Of a stretch of DNA of 51,464 bases, positions 1 to 11,429 are shown piece by piece. The notes beneath the pieces are model-generated. The model was not told the DNA's origin. It did not search any database and saw only the letters and a program-made list of their open reading frames with translations. Both the position numbers and the translations under genes were made by a program. The DNA lies in contig JBBHKE010003193.1 in assembly GCA_037447655.1 (NCBI GenBank), positions 199,186-250,649 on the forward strand, in the 5' to 3' direction. How positions within the stretch are numbered: position 1 is the first letter of the stretch; each line of letters begins with the position of its first letter. This DNA comes from Zygnema cylindricum. Taxonomy: Eukaryota > Streptophyta > Zygnematophyceae > Zygnematales > Zygnemataceae.

Positions 1-1007
1 AAAATACCATGTGACTATGATAGTGTATGAGTTTTATCATTGAAACAACAGTTTTATCATTGTTTTAACATCGATGACCAAAAAGGTCAAGGCTCTAAAG
101 GAACCAAAATTTCATCAACTGTCATGCGAAAAGACACTGTTCTTCAGTGTACCATAAAACACTGTATAAAAAAAGTTTACAAAATTCACAAAATGCAAGA
201 AACATATATACATACATACAAAAGTTAACATTTAACTACATCAGAAAAAATATATACAAAATTGAACCCTCCTTCAAAAATGAATGTCTAACTACGTTAC
301 ACAAAAAATGTACATGCATAAACACAAACTTTAACACAACCTAAAGAATTCAACATTTAAATGCAGGATTTCTGTTCAGTTTGGACAGGGCGATGCTCAT
401 CGCTACCGGTGTTGACAACACTGTTTTAGTTATGCGTTCTTTTTCTAAGAATCACAACAAACAAACAAAGCGTTAACTACACTAAAAGGGGAATTATACG
501 AGCCCTGTAACAGGCGTCACTGGAGCTATGTGATAGTAATCGTAGAGAAAACTATAGAATTTTTTGAAAAAATACATTTTCCAGTACGATTTTTTTTTTT
601 AAACGTGCGTGTTTCTGTATGATTACGCTCATTGCTGGCCATCGCAAGTAATAGCGATACTGGATAAATACTTATTTTCTTTTCACATGAAATCACAACA
701 AAACGTTGAAAATTACACTGACTAAAGGAATGGACAGCAAGCTGCTATAGCTCTTAATCACCATTGGTTCTATTTCCGAATTCATATTAATGATTTTATA
801 CAGATAAACTAAAAAACATTTTTTTACTAAAAATAAGTTTTTGTACCAATATTTTTCTTACTATTAAGTTTTTACTCTTATGATGATGAGCAGAGTGGCA
901 AGTAGTAAAAAAATGGTAGAAAAATAGTAACAAGACAATATATGACCAAATCTAGGCCTAAAAATAAATAAAAATAAAATGGAACAAAAAGTTATATGAA
1001 CAAATAC
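1..1007. other. AT-rich stretch without a recognisable gene
   Basis: No convincing coding exon on either strand; the open frames here are short and of random composition. A loose direct repeat is visible: the stretch around 440-490 (ending in ACTACACTAAAAGGGG) recurs in diverged form around 685-735 (ATTACACTGACTAAAGGA), both preceded by a CACAACAAA motif. Otherwise I see only A/T runs. Confidence 0.5.
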
Positions 1008-1220
1008 AGACCTTGACAATTTCTTTAAACGTTCCATTCCTGAAGAACTACAATACAATACCATACGACACAGTATACTTGACAATACAACATATAAACA
1101 AAAAACAGACCTTGAGTTCCATTCCTGGAAGAAATACGACACCATACGATACAAAAAAATGCAATACAGAATATTTTACAATAAAATATATGAAGAAGTA
1201 CAGACCTTCACAATTTCCTT
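1008..1220. repeat. Degenerate tandem repeat, about 2.5 copies
   Basis: ACAGACCTT starts three successive units at about 1008, 1106 and 1200. Units one and two share the GTTCCATTCCTG core and then a tract with CATACGA. The third copy is cut short after ACAATTTCCTTAG, matching ACAATTTCTTTAA of the first. The unit is roughly 95 bp and not protein-like. Confidence 0.6.
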
Positions 1221-2486
1221 AGTGATATATGTCGGCATGGCAGCAGCCATCGTCAAAATTGCGTCAGACATAAAGATATCACAGGAAAGTAATCAACAAA
1301 TTTAAAAAAAAAATATATATATATATATTCTGATGGAAAAAATAAAACTGGAAAAAATACTACTGGAAAAAATAAAAGCTGGATATGGAAAGCTGGAAAG
1401 CTTCAAAGAAGTTTCTACTTAGGCATGTTTGTAATTTTATCTATAATCAGTATTTGTCAACTAAATAAATAAGTAAAACTTTTCGTTTCTTCTCTCTCCA
1501 ATTTCTCTGTCCGTCCTTAGTTTTTTTTTTGTCTCTCCCTTTCTCTTCAGGTTTTGAAGTCTTAACATTTTCCTTCCTTCAAAATAGAAAGCAAGAAGTG
1601 ACTAAGCTTAAATGAAACCTCTGTCGTTAACTCTTTCCTTTTGCCTTTATTTGATTTTTTCCCCTCCCTCAGGCTTTGTTCCTCCCACTTTTTGTCTCTC
1701 ACTTCCCATTTAATAATCCGACTGTTGTGCTTCTAACCATACAAAAAGATTGTACGGAACAACTTACTCTCCGTTCAAATTCAAACGATGTCCACTTCAA
1801 AATGATTGATTGACATTTTACAATTAAATACAGTACGCACTTTATCTCGCAGCAAAGTGTGAACATTAAGTGCGGTCTCGAAAACAGTCCGAAAAGCTGG
1901 AAATTCAAATTTTGCACACTGAAAATTCCATGGCTTCACGCTGGGCAGCACTCGTGTGCAGCCGCACGAAATATCCATTTGTATTATTGTTTTGTAATAA
2001 TAGCTGCAGTGAATCGTACGTTAACAACCGCGAATAGGGCGGAAACCTGAAATCCCAAATTCCCTCGTGAAAAATTCGTGCTGGGACTGGCGTGAAACCG
2101 CACGAAATGTCTTCGGCACTGCTTTTCGCGCTTTTTGTCCGTTGCTTTACGTACGTTCTGCACCGTACGCGGATAAAATTTTGAATCCACGCCAGTATGC
2201 TTCCTCGTATTTTCCGGTAACCAGCAAAGATGTCGTAGGGAATCATCACGGGGAACATTCCGCAGCATCCCATGGAGAAAGTGACCTAAACGTCAACAAG
2301 AGACATATCGCAACCGTCAGATTACCAACTTACGCGGAAAGAAAAAGCTGTGGTCACACCCTAAATCAGTAATCTACTGTACTTCTCTACAGATATCTGA
2401 TATCCTTGCCGGGATCATCAGAAGTCTGTGCGGTCCAGCCAGGGGTTGTCACTGCTGATCTGACGGCCAATGTCAGGCTGGTACAG
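1221..2486. other. Non-coding stretch with element remnants
   Basis: Pyrimidine-rich from 1490 to 1690, then a more GC-rich block (1850-2340) with duplicated words such as CCGCACGAAAT at about 1961 and 2097. GTGGTCACACCCTAA near 2350 resembles one end of the TAA-flanked element at 21530-23967, so this may be an element remnant; I could not find its partner end. No gene is supported. Confidence 0.4.
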
Positions 2487-2991
2487 TACACCGCGAATCG
2501 TAATTAGAGTAAATTACTCTAATTCGGTCGCTCGAAATTTCGACTCTATCACATCAAATAGAGTAAATGATTCTAATTTTTTCATTATGCTATTTAAGGT
2601 AAGGTTTAATTAGCATTTTTAATTCTAATATAGGTTCATTTTAAATAGTGTGGAGTACGGACGACGTCCGACCGTGCAAAATTGTACTTCTATAAGTAAA
2701 AAAGTACATATAATGATTTAAAACAGGTCATTATCATGTAAATGCGTTTTAACAAACCGCGTAGTGCAAACGTCATAGTGACGATAAACTGTACGTTTTT
2801 TCAGATTCTGTACGAATACCTTATTTAAAGTAGAGGATATTAGCTTGCCAAATTAGAGTACACCGCATAAATTAGAGTAAATTCCTTTTTGAAACAGTTC
2901 TATCACATAAATTAAAGTAAATTACTCTAATTATTTTTTTCTCTTTTTTTACTCTAATTTTTTCATTACTCTAATTACGATGCGCGGTGTA
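2487..2991. mobile_element. TA-inserting MITE, family A (505 bp)
   Basis: Begins TACACCGCGAATCGTAATTA and ends in the inverted form ATTACGATGCGCGGTGTA, giving terminal inverted repeats that start CACCGCG and are flanked by TA on each side, the signature of Tc1/mariner-type insertion. Subterminal DNA is full of TTAGAGTAA/TTACTCTAA words in both orientations. No transposase frame is present, so the element is non-autonomous. An inverted, close relative covers 31850-32112, and further relatives lie at 23990-25707 and 25824-26345. The family assignment to Tc1/mariner is inferred from the TA flanks only. Confidence 0.75.
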
Positions 2992-3038
2992 CTGTACTGT
3001 ACTGTACTGCACTGTACTGCACAGTACTGTACTGTAGC
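2989..3038. repeat. TACTG pentanucleotide array abutting the MITE
   Basis: Repeated TACTG/CACTG units begin directly at the right terminal repeat of the MITE and run to about 3038, a few bases upstream of a candidate ATG at 3053. The same pentamer arrays recur at 14930-15122, 18558-18593 and 32627-32642. Confidence 0.8.
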
Positions 3039-3052
3039 AGTGTTGGAATACA

Positions 3053-6000
3053 ATGCCAAACCAGAAAACCATCAACATGGACACCTCGTTTTCACGTTTT
3101 ATCCCTACACATATTCACTTCGTTAATTTTCGCGGAGGCGATCCTGGCCGTCCGTCCGAACTTGTGTCTTTTGGCCGCACGCCTATGAGTATTTCCCTCC
3201 AACTATGCGATAACCTGGAGATATCGCCGGCCATATGTTTGAGGCACCTAGACGCCCTGCAGAAGGTTAAGCGGCTAACAAATGAATACTGTATTCACGG
3301 CATACAGTGCTTTTATTGTAAACTATTGTGTCAGTTGCCATCTAACCGCTCGTTTTAGGTTAAGAAATAAGAAATGAACAAATTATTAAAAACTGTATGC
3401 ATTGCAAATAAATGTTATTGTATTGTTAGCAAACAGTGTTTTATTATAAAGTATTGTGTCTATTACCATTTAAATTTCTCGTTTGTTTCATTTTCCAGTA
3501 ATAAATAACTGCATACAATCACATTATGTAACTAGTATTCGAGCTCTAAAGTGAAAGTAGAACCACGTATCCACCAATCACCTTACAAACGAGCTCACAA
3601 TTTTTTCCAGAAATAAGAAATTCATTTGTACTTTAACGTTTGAGATTCTAAGTATTTCAATTCCATTATATTTCGATACCATTTGATATTTTCAAGCACT
3701 GAATTATTTTTCATTACAAACAAAACCAGTGTTTTTTGTTTTTTGTTTTCTATTTTCTACCTAAACGGCTTTGTATTCAAAAATTCAAAACTTCTAAAGC
3801 TTGCTCAAATATTCAAAGATACATTTTTCCGACTTTGAGTCATTTTTCCCGGTTTCCAAGAATTTTTAAAGTTTTTTAAAGGGATTTGAAGGTTTTTTAG
3901 GAAATTTCACGCTCTGAGGAGTTTTTTCAGGGTTTTAGGGTTTTTTAAAGGATTTCCTTTTCTCTAGCACTCTCTTATGGTGATATCTGATGAATTTGCC
4001 AACTCTCTTGAGAATGCGATTCGATCCGATATTTTGGATGCCTATTCGTACACCTCTTTTTCTCATTTGTACGACACGTCATTCTTTCAGGCAGTCCTGA
4101 CTTATTCTGAGGAGCTTCACTCTGACATCCTCTCATTCGAATTTTTATTGGAGCTTTGGAGCGTCTTTAAAAACAATCTACTTCATATTTTGACTGACAA
4201 GTGCGTCATTTATTTAAAATTCAGTATTTAGTCTCTAGTTCAAATGTTCAGAACAATTTTCAAATGTTCATTTTTTAAAACAATTGGAAACACTATATGC
4301 AGTTTCTCAGTACTATATGCGGTATGCGGAAAAATTAGGGAATCCGTGTGTTGTAAAAGAAAATAACATGTTGCTCCATTTTGTTATAATTTGAACTTAA
4401 TAGTGGCGAAGATATGTAGCTTGTTTGACACATAGTTCAAATGTGTAAAACAATTGGAAACGCTAAATGTTTTTCTCTGTACTATTTGTGCGTTATATAA
4501 ATTTTTAGGTTTAACACGTGTATAGTGCTCTTACTTCTGAATTCCTGTAATAAATAAATAATAATGAGTCAAATATCATATGTGCATGTCGACAATTGTT
4601 TTCTATAAAATTGATGCAAAACCTTTGCCAGGCTGGAAATGAAGAGTATCTTGTTGATAGCCAAAATAAAATTGTGTTACACTAGTAATAAAATTCAGTT
4701 TTTCCTACAACAATCATGCGTACATAATACACATTACAACAGTCGCATTACAAAATCCTAATCCGTTCTTAACAAGTTCCGTGCATATTAATGCATTAGT
4801 GAACACAAATGCGTTTATTTTTTTTGCGTAAATGAATATAAATGCGTAATCTAATGTGTACATTAGTACAAATGCGTTAATTTTCATGCGCAAATTGTTG
4901 TATGTCTTTACTTTACTTATGAGCAGGGAGCTTCAACCGCCTTCTGATGGTCAAGTAGATCCTCTGTGGAGAACAGAAGACATAATTGACTGTCTGTTTC
5001 TTTTTTTCACACAATGGTAGGGCATTTTAAATTTCTTCGGTAAGAAAATGGTTTTTTGTTTGTTTCTATTTTTCATAAAATGGTAGGGTGTGTATAAATT
5101 TCATCTCTAAGGAAAATAATAGTTTATTTGTTCGTTTTTTTAACACAATGGTTGGGCATTTATAAGCTTCAAGAGTAGAAAGCTAATTGTTTGTTTGTTT
5201 CTGTTTTTAACACAATGGTAGGCCCTTTTAACTTTCGTCGTTAAGAAAAAGAAAAGTTTGATTGTTTTTGTATTTCACACAATGGTAGGACATTCATAAA
5301 TTTCGTCAATGAGAAAAACAGTAGTTTGTTTGTTGCTGTTTCTCACACAATGGTAAACCCTTTTAACTTTTGGCTGTAAGAAAAAGAAAAATGTCTTTTT
5401 TTTACTCGTATGCCTAATCGGCCACTTTACCCATTGATGCGACTTTCACCAGTCAACAAGAAACAAGGATGTCTCTGGTACAAGTGTGTTATTTCCATTC
5501 ACATTTGTGTCTTGGCTTCTGTCACAGGTTTACAATCGGTTCTAACATTTATGTGTATGTGTTGAACATATTCAACGAGTTACAAAAAAAAGGAAAATAG
5601 AAGCCATGACACTATTACAAGATAACATAGACTACCAGTTTCCGGAATCAGTGAGAAGAATCCATGTTTTTCACCCTTATATTTACTTTTTTGTGCAGTC
5701 CAAATCTTCTCATCCTAACATTTGTTTTTTTGTGCTGACCCTCACAATTCTTTTTTTTGCGTTGACCCGTACAGTTGTTCTTTTGTGCTTACCATCTGTT
5801 TTTACTGCTGTTTTTTTTGTGTAGTCCAAATCTTCCATATGATGATTTTTGGTCCGAATGTACCTCTGCCTTTCTTCCTGATGCGGAAGTAACAGGGAGT
5901 ACTTTGCAACACATCATTCTAAGAAAGCGGCTTATTAAAGGTTTGTTTTTGTTTTTTGTGCTTGGACGTTGTTCTTTGTTCTTTGTTCTTTGTTCTTTGC

Positions 6001-7995
6001 TCTCTGCTCTTCGTTTCTGTTTCTGTTTTTTTTTTTTTTTGTTCTTTTTTTTTGTTTATGTTTTTTGTTTTTATTGTTGTTTTCGGTTTTTGTTTTTTGT
6101 TATTTGTATGGTTGGTTATTCGCGTCTTTAGTTGTCCTTCGAGCTTCCCATTTTGATTATCATTTGATTTTCGCAACGTTCTTGGCTCTTTTTGTTTGAT
6201 CTTGTGTGACACTTGTCACTTTCAGTTCGCCTTTTCATTCCTTCCATGTATGGTTTACCATCGCCTAGTTTTCATTAAACTTTATCATGATACTTGCTGT
6301 TAAAATTGACTTATATATACCCTTGTAGGACTGAATCAAAAGAAATTCAGCTTGCTATATTATAGACATGTGTCAATGTCAAGGAAATCACTGCACTGAA
6401 CTTACAATGGAGTTATATGTACCCTTTTAGGACAGAAGACTAAAATAAGCGCAGCTTGCTATCATTGTCTATTATACACGAGTAAGCTATAAGTGCATAT
6501 TATACGCTATATGTGCATATTACACAGCATTTGTTGACATCAAGCAAATGACTATATTGAACTTATTCTCAGTGTTGGTTAATATCCGCTTGTAAAGAAA
6601 GCACCAGTGTTACCAATACTGTTTTCTGACAAGCAGGAAGAATATCTTTGGATGGTGCTTTGCCACCTGATAAGAACTGTCAATGTTTTACTCGCACGCG
6701 GTTGTAATCTGCAGTCGTATGTCTTGACAAGTTTATCTTGTTAATTTGAACTTGTTTTAATTGAAAAAATCACATTGGCAGTTTATAGATTTTTCTGAGA
6801 TAATTTAAAAATCTTTTACAGATTTTCACAGATTTTCCTTTAAATGCTTAGAAAAATATTTTCAAAAATTTCCAAAGTTCTTTTTACGATTTTTTATAGG
6901 CTGTGCAGGTTTGCTGGAACTCATGCAATCGAAACGGCAACCTCTAAAATTCAAAGAAACTGAATCAACGAATGTCACAAATTTCGTTATTTTGGATCGC
7001 ATACTTCTTGGACCTCATGGGGCATCAGAAGTTTTAAACAACATCTGGGAAACCTTGCAACTTCGCAGTATCTGCCAATCCACAGTATTTTTGTCTCGTA
7101 TGCTTTTTCTTTACAGTATTTCAGGGTCCGCGATTTCCATAGTTCAAAAGTCTGAAAACAATTGAAAACGATATGTGTGGTTTCCCCATACTTTACGTGT
7201 TTTTTATGATTTTACGCGTATAGTACAGGAAAACTATATATAGCATTTGCAACTCTTTTCGCAGATTTGAACTATGGCAACATCTGTCATTTTGCTTGTT
7301 TCACGTCCATTATCACCCATGTTTCAGTTTCTTTCAACGGGAGCAAAGAGATGCTGTTGTGTCCAATTTTTTTTTTTTTTTAAATGAATAAAGAAGTGTA
7401 AAATGAAGTGTCTCTGAGATTGGAAAGTGTTCGAATACAAAAATTATGGTATCAATGTGACAAGTTTGTATCTAGCAATCTACTTTTGTCTTATGGACTT
7501 TTCTTTATAGTGTTTCTGTCATTTCTTCTGTCTCATGTTCATCACTGTCATCATTTCACGTCCTATCAAAGGAATGTACTATACACGAATTTTTGATTTT
7601 TTCAAGTATAATATGCGTATAGTACGGGGAAACTGAGCGTATTCGCATTTGAACTATGGTTTGAATACGGAAATGATGTTATCAAGTTGGTGAAGTTTGA
7701 TGTCTGTGATGACTAATGGAGCTGCTAAGATATTTTTTGGCAATTACTCTTATGAGGCTTTGTTACCTTTGACTGAAAAATGAATAAATCCAGGGACCGT
7801 ACATGCCACCTTTAAGATAGTACTGGAAATATTTCAAATGCAACAATTTGAAGCCTTCGTTCCCCTTCCTGACAGCATTTTTCAAAATGCTTGGAAAGTC
7901 TTGAAAGAACTTCACGAACTTGAAGAGGTAAAGTAATTTTTTTCAGCAAGACTTGTGATGTGACCAATGGGAAGAAACTGTCCAATCTGTCCTTT

Positions 7996-8046
<51 letters not shown>

Positions 8047-11044
8047 TAAGGGTAAATTGACTTGATGCACATCAAAATAATTTTGAAAAGCATCCTTCAA
8101 ATAAACGGCTACAAATCTGGCCGAGGGGTTGTGAAAACATCATTTCTTACATTTTGCTAAAAGAGGTGACAAACAATGATAAGTCAGAGTTCCTTGTCCT
8201 GCCTTAACTTGTTTTTGGTTCTCTTTAACACTCAATAAGTTTACAAGTTTTTTGATGCAGCTAAATAAAAGATGCTCTAAAAATCAAATGAAACAAGCAG
8301 AAAATTTCCACTTTTGGCAAATTTAAATTTTTTAGCTTATGTTCAATAAAAAATGCTCTAAAAATCAAATGAAACAAACAAAAGACTTCTTACCTTTTTG
8401 GGAAATGTGAATAGGCTGAATGGAGGGCCTGTTTTAATGTGACTTTATCCGGTATCTTTCGCAATATGAGGACCGGACAGTCAATAACTCATGGTCCCCC
8501 GACAAAGCGTCTCCTTGTCCTTTTTGCTCGACCATCGATATGCCGACTTTTTCTGGAAAGCTTGATTACTGTTGCTGAAGCTGAAGGACAGACAAAAGAA
8601 GGTACTTCAAAACTTTTAACTCCACGTTTGTTTCTAATGCTCCGTTTCCCTCTCCCTCACCCTCTCTCTCTTCCTCTCTCTTCCCCTCTTCCTCTCCTCA
8701 CTTCCCAAAACGCACTTCTCTCTTCCCCTCCTCTAATTCACTGCGCTGATGTTTTCAAACTCTGTTTATCGGTTGCCAGTTTGGTTTAAGAAATGCATTA
8801 GGCTTTTACTCATGCAAGAATTAATACGCTACAGTAGCATAATTAAAAGTGAATTTAATTCATTGGTGAACAAGTGAAATAAGGGGAGATAATTGACAAT
8901 GTGAGAGCTATTTTGTTGTAATTTGCAGTATATCGTAGTGCGTTTCAGATATTTCAGGAAGCATATCGACGTCATCCAGTCTTAATCGGCACAAGTATCG
9001 CTTCATTATTGGTGGATGAACATTCGGAAAATGTTACATTTAGAGTGGAGTGTCTTGAAGGTATGAAAATCGGATTATTGATTTCAAAAATCAATTTTCA
9101 TTATAGAACTCTTTTCCTTTGGAAGGAATTTGCCTGTCTCATCCTTCTTGCACTTATGCCAGTTTCATTCGATGTTTCAAAGGGTTTATAGAAATCAGAC
9201 ACAATAATGGTCAGAGTCAAAACAACAATGGCTTAAGCAATTAAGAGTGTAAAACTGCAGAAAAAGCTCTGTCTTACTCTCACTTGCAAAAGTTTATCTA
9301 ACAGCATTATCGAGGCTAGAAAGTCACCAAAAATATGGTGGAGAATCCTCGGAATTTTCCTGGCCTGCCTCAACAATAAAATGCGTTTTGCGTTCCGTAC
9401 TTTATGATCCAAGTGTACGAGTCAGACGGTTGGGTCTGCAATTTTTGACACAGATAAAACATTATACAGCTGGTAAGGCTAATGACGTTATTTGCGCATT
9501 TTTTTGTCATACTCATGTACAAAAAAAGAAAAAAACCCATAATACAGCTGGTAAAGCTCATGATGTTGTCCGTGTACCTGAATGATACCATAGCTCTACA
9601 ATTCCTGCCTTAAAATAAAAAGAGCATAATGAATTGAATGCAGAAGCAAGTTTGGGCAATACAATTGGACATTTCATTTTTTTATTGTACACTAAAAGCC
9701 TGAGATCAATGTTAGGCATCAGTGTTAGGCCTGTGAGGACTACTTTCTATCATTAAAGTCGATTGAAGTTTTGATTAAAATCAAGTCCAATGATCATTGT
9801 AAAAGCTATCGGGTCTTTGTATTAATGTGATGCCACAAAACAAAAAAAGCATAGTTATAAATGAAAATAAATAAATAAATTTCCTTTTGAAGACTTGTTG
9901 TATGCGATTTCCCTAAAGCTAACAGGCTCGTGTGTATTGTGATGCCATAATAAAAAAAAAAATCACCTTTTGAAGACTCTCTGTATGCGATTTTCCTCAA
10001 ACTGCGAGACACGGATAGTACAGTGAGAATGCTTGCCTTTAGGGCACTTGCAAATATGCCTATGACGCTTCTCTTCATGAATATGAAGGACACAGATTGG
10101 CAACTTGTATTTCGGAATGGACTCATGGGAGATGATAAGAAAAACAATGAAGTCAAAGATATTGCTGAGGTTTGTCATTTTCTAAACTCGTTATGTTATC
10201 GATGACTAAGATTGCATAGAAATTGGCATTATCCACTTTTAGAAGGCGGAAAAATAGTTAAACAATAATTTCAATGGGATTCCCGCAGGATAAGATTTAA
10301 AGATTACCATTTACATAGTTGACAGTATGCATTTCCAGTCAATTGGAAGGTTGGTTTTGGATCAACTTATCTCATGAAATTCAAAAAAAAAAGGTATATA
10401 TATTTGGTGGCAAATCGTTTTGCGTGTTTAGCTGTTGAATTGTTTTCATTTGAGGAGATTTTATACTGTGTTAGTATATCTGTCGACTATGCTAGATACT
10501 ATTTTCAACCTAAGGGATATTAATCATTTGTTTTACAGTATAATTTATTGGTGTTTTTTAGAATACAATCCATTGTTGTTATACAGATAATTCATGGTTG
10601 TTGTACAAAAAGTATAGTTTATTTTTGTTCATGGTCGTTGCACAAAAACTATAACTTATTTTTGTTTTACAAGGGAGTCATTGAGATTTTACACAGAATT
10701 TTGTATTGTTTTTCTAACATGTTTTCCAAAAGACTCATTATAACGATTAAAACTGAGGAGTGGATTTATCCTCAACTCATCTAGAACAACAACACAGCAA
10801 ATAAAGAAAAAAACAAAAAGTAAATGTGTAAAAAAGAGTTTGGTTGTTATTAACACGTGCCCATGTCTTTTACTTGTTTTCCAGAATCTATTATTAAAGT
10901 TTCTCATTAATGATGAAATCAAGGATCCTCCGTCTTGGCGTTTAAACAGGATAGGTTTCACCAAACGAGAAAGTTTTGAAATGTACTGCCTCGCTTTGCA
11001 AAGCAACATCCATATTATCGCCGAAAAAGAGATTTCAATGACAG
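3053..11044 (+). CDS. HEAT-like repeat protein, multi-exon, 3' end not found; possibly condensin subunit CAP-G
   Basis: Exons read: 3053-3265 (candidate first exon from ATG, weakest), 3968-4200, 4927-5016, 5825-5940, 6909-7084, 7817-7927, 8415-8601, 8929-9060, 9261-9472, 9976-10169, 10885-11044. All have GT/AG borders and matching phases except the 9060/9261 junction, where one base class is off, so a microexon or sequence error is likely there. Exons from 3968 give about 537 residues, helical and HEAT-like, with repeat cores such as LYDPSVRVRRLGLQFLTQI and LRDTDSTVRMLAFRALANM. The order VTFRVECL, ALSRL, DPSVRVRR, RDTDSTVRMLAFRALA, FRNGL, LLKFL resembles the HEAT region of condensin I subunit CAP-G from memory, but the preceding 300 residues do not obviously match. 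CAP-G would act in mitotic chromosome compaction. No stop codon or C-terminal half is found before the minus-strand gene at 12112. Confidence 0.6.
4235..4510. repeat. Diverged copies of the TAGTTCAAATG repeat in an intron
   Basis: Two related segments start at TAGTTCAAATG (about 4237 and 4434), each followed by AAAACAATTGGAAAC and a stretch ending near a GTACTAT word. They resemble the short inverted-repeat element at 7137-7277 and a fragment near 7600-7660. They lie in the intron between the exons ending at 4200 and starting at 4927. Confidence 0.5.
4990..5397 (+). repeat. Six-copy tandem repeat that includes a splice donor
   Basis: The exon ending at 5016 closes with CACACAATG followed by donor GTAGGG. 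This donor region is repeated with ATGG at 5014, 5080, 5148, 5215, 5282 and 5350, a period of 66-68 bp. Each unit carries TTTGTTTGTTTCTGTTTTT-like pyrimidine DNA, then CACAATGGTAGG, then an A-rich tail. Only the first copy is used by the phase-consistent gene model; the other five sit in the downstream intron and most keep a GT at the donor position. Confidence 0.85.
5683..5840 (+). repeat. Duplicated splice-acceptor region
   Basis: The acceptor used for the exon at 5825 (TTTTTTTTGTGTAG then TCCAAATCTTCC) has an upstream copy in which TTGTGCAG is followed by TCCAAATCTTCT, with the exon-like part starting at 5699, 126 bp earlier. Between them the T-run plus GTGC/GTTGACC word appears three more times (about 5727, 5755, 5776). 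This is an array derived from a polypyrimidine tract and acceptor. Confidence 0.75.
5941..6908. other. Long T-rich intron
   Basis: Intron between exons ending 5940 and starting 6909. The first 200 bases are a TTTGTTCTT-type microsatellite on the + strand, which creates spurious phenylalanine-rich frames. No other element is recognised. Confidence 0.5.
7137..7277. mobile_element. Small inverted-repeat element (141 bp)
   Basis: Left end CCATAGTTCAAA, right end TTTGAACTATGG, perfect 12-bp inverted ends enclosing a partly palindromic core with CGTATAGTAC. Located in an intron of the HEAT-like gene, 50 bp after the exon that ends at 7084. Related ends occur near 4237, 4434, 7648 and 15546. The TIR contains a TA, but a target duplication cannot be fixed by eye. 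Confidence 0.6.
7999..8042. repeat. (AT)n microsatellite
   Basis: About 21 uninterrupted TA dinucleotides inside an intron. Confidence 0.95.
9461..9573 (+). repeat. Duplicated splice-donor region
   Basis: The exon end TATACAGCTG with donor GTAAGGCTAATGACGTT (donor at 9473) recurs 78 bp later as AATACAGCTG plus GTAAAGCTCATGATGTT (donor at 9551). The 78 bases between the donors are an open multiple of three, so either donor would keep the frame. Confidence 0.8.
9824..9998 (+). repeat. Duplicated splice-acceptor region
   Basis: CCTTTTGAAG followed by ACTTGTTGTATGCGATTT (candidate exon start 9893) is repeated 83 bp later as CCTTTTGAAG plus ACTCTCTGTATGCGATTT (exon start used, 9976). The preceding GTGATGCCA-containing tract is repeated too. 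Entry at the upstream copy reaches a stop within about 17 codons; entry at the downstream copy is phase-consistent. Confidence 0.8.
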
Positions 11045-11065
11045 GTTAGTACAAAACAAAAAAGA
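10974..11065 (+). repeat. 3' half of an exon, copied again at 11430-11520
   Basis: The exon part encoding EMYCLALQSNIHII with its donor (GACAGGTTAGTACAAAA) and about 60 bases of intron is present a second time at 11430-11560, where the frame reads EMYCLALQNNIHII. See the separate entry for the copy. Confidence 0.85.
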
Positions 11066-11429
11066 ATTAAAAGGCGCACAATCATGAACATATTTGTCAA
11101 ATTAGTGATGAGGTGACTTCCGGGATTACCTTTCACACAATTCAGGTCCCTTGTCCGTAAATTTTTGATGATAATTGTGTATTCAGTCAAAACATTATGT
11201 AATGGTTTCTGAGAAGGTCATTTAAGGGTTCTTTTGATGTATGTTATTTTCACCAAGTATGAACTGAGCGGCTGGTAATTGTGTACATGGTGTTTGTGAT
11301 TACCATCAGTTTTGGCGGTTTTTATTTATTTCACGAGTTCTATAATTTTGTAACTGTCACAATTTTGGTGTTTTTTTTTTTTTTTTTTTCTTTTACAATC
11401 TTGATGTTTACTAAAATATGATGGGTTAG

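Noticed and set aside
5775-6212. Phe/Leu-rich membrane-like frames and the Lys-rich minus-strand frame
   Set aside because: Products of T-rich microsatellite DNA in an intron. Only the 5825-5940 exon within it is supported by phase.
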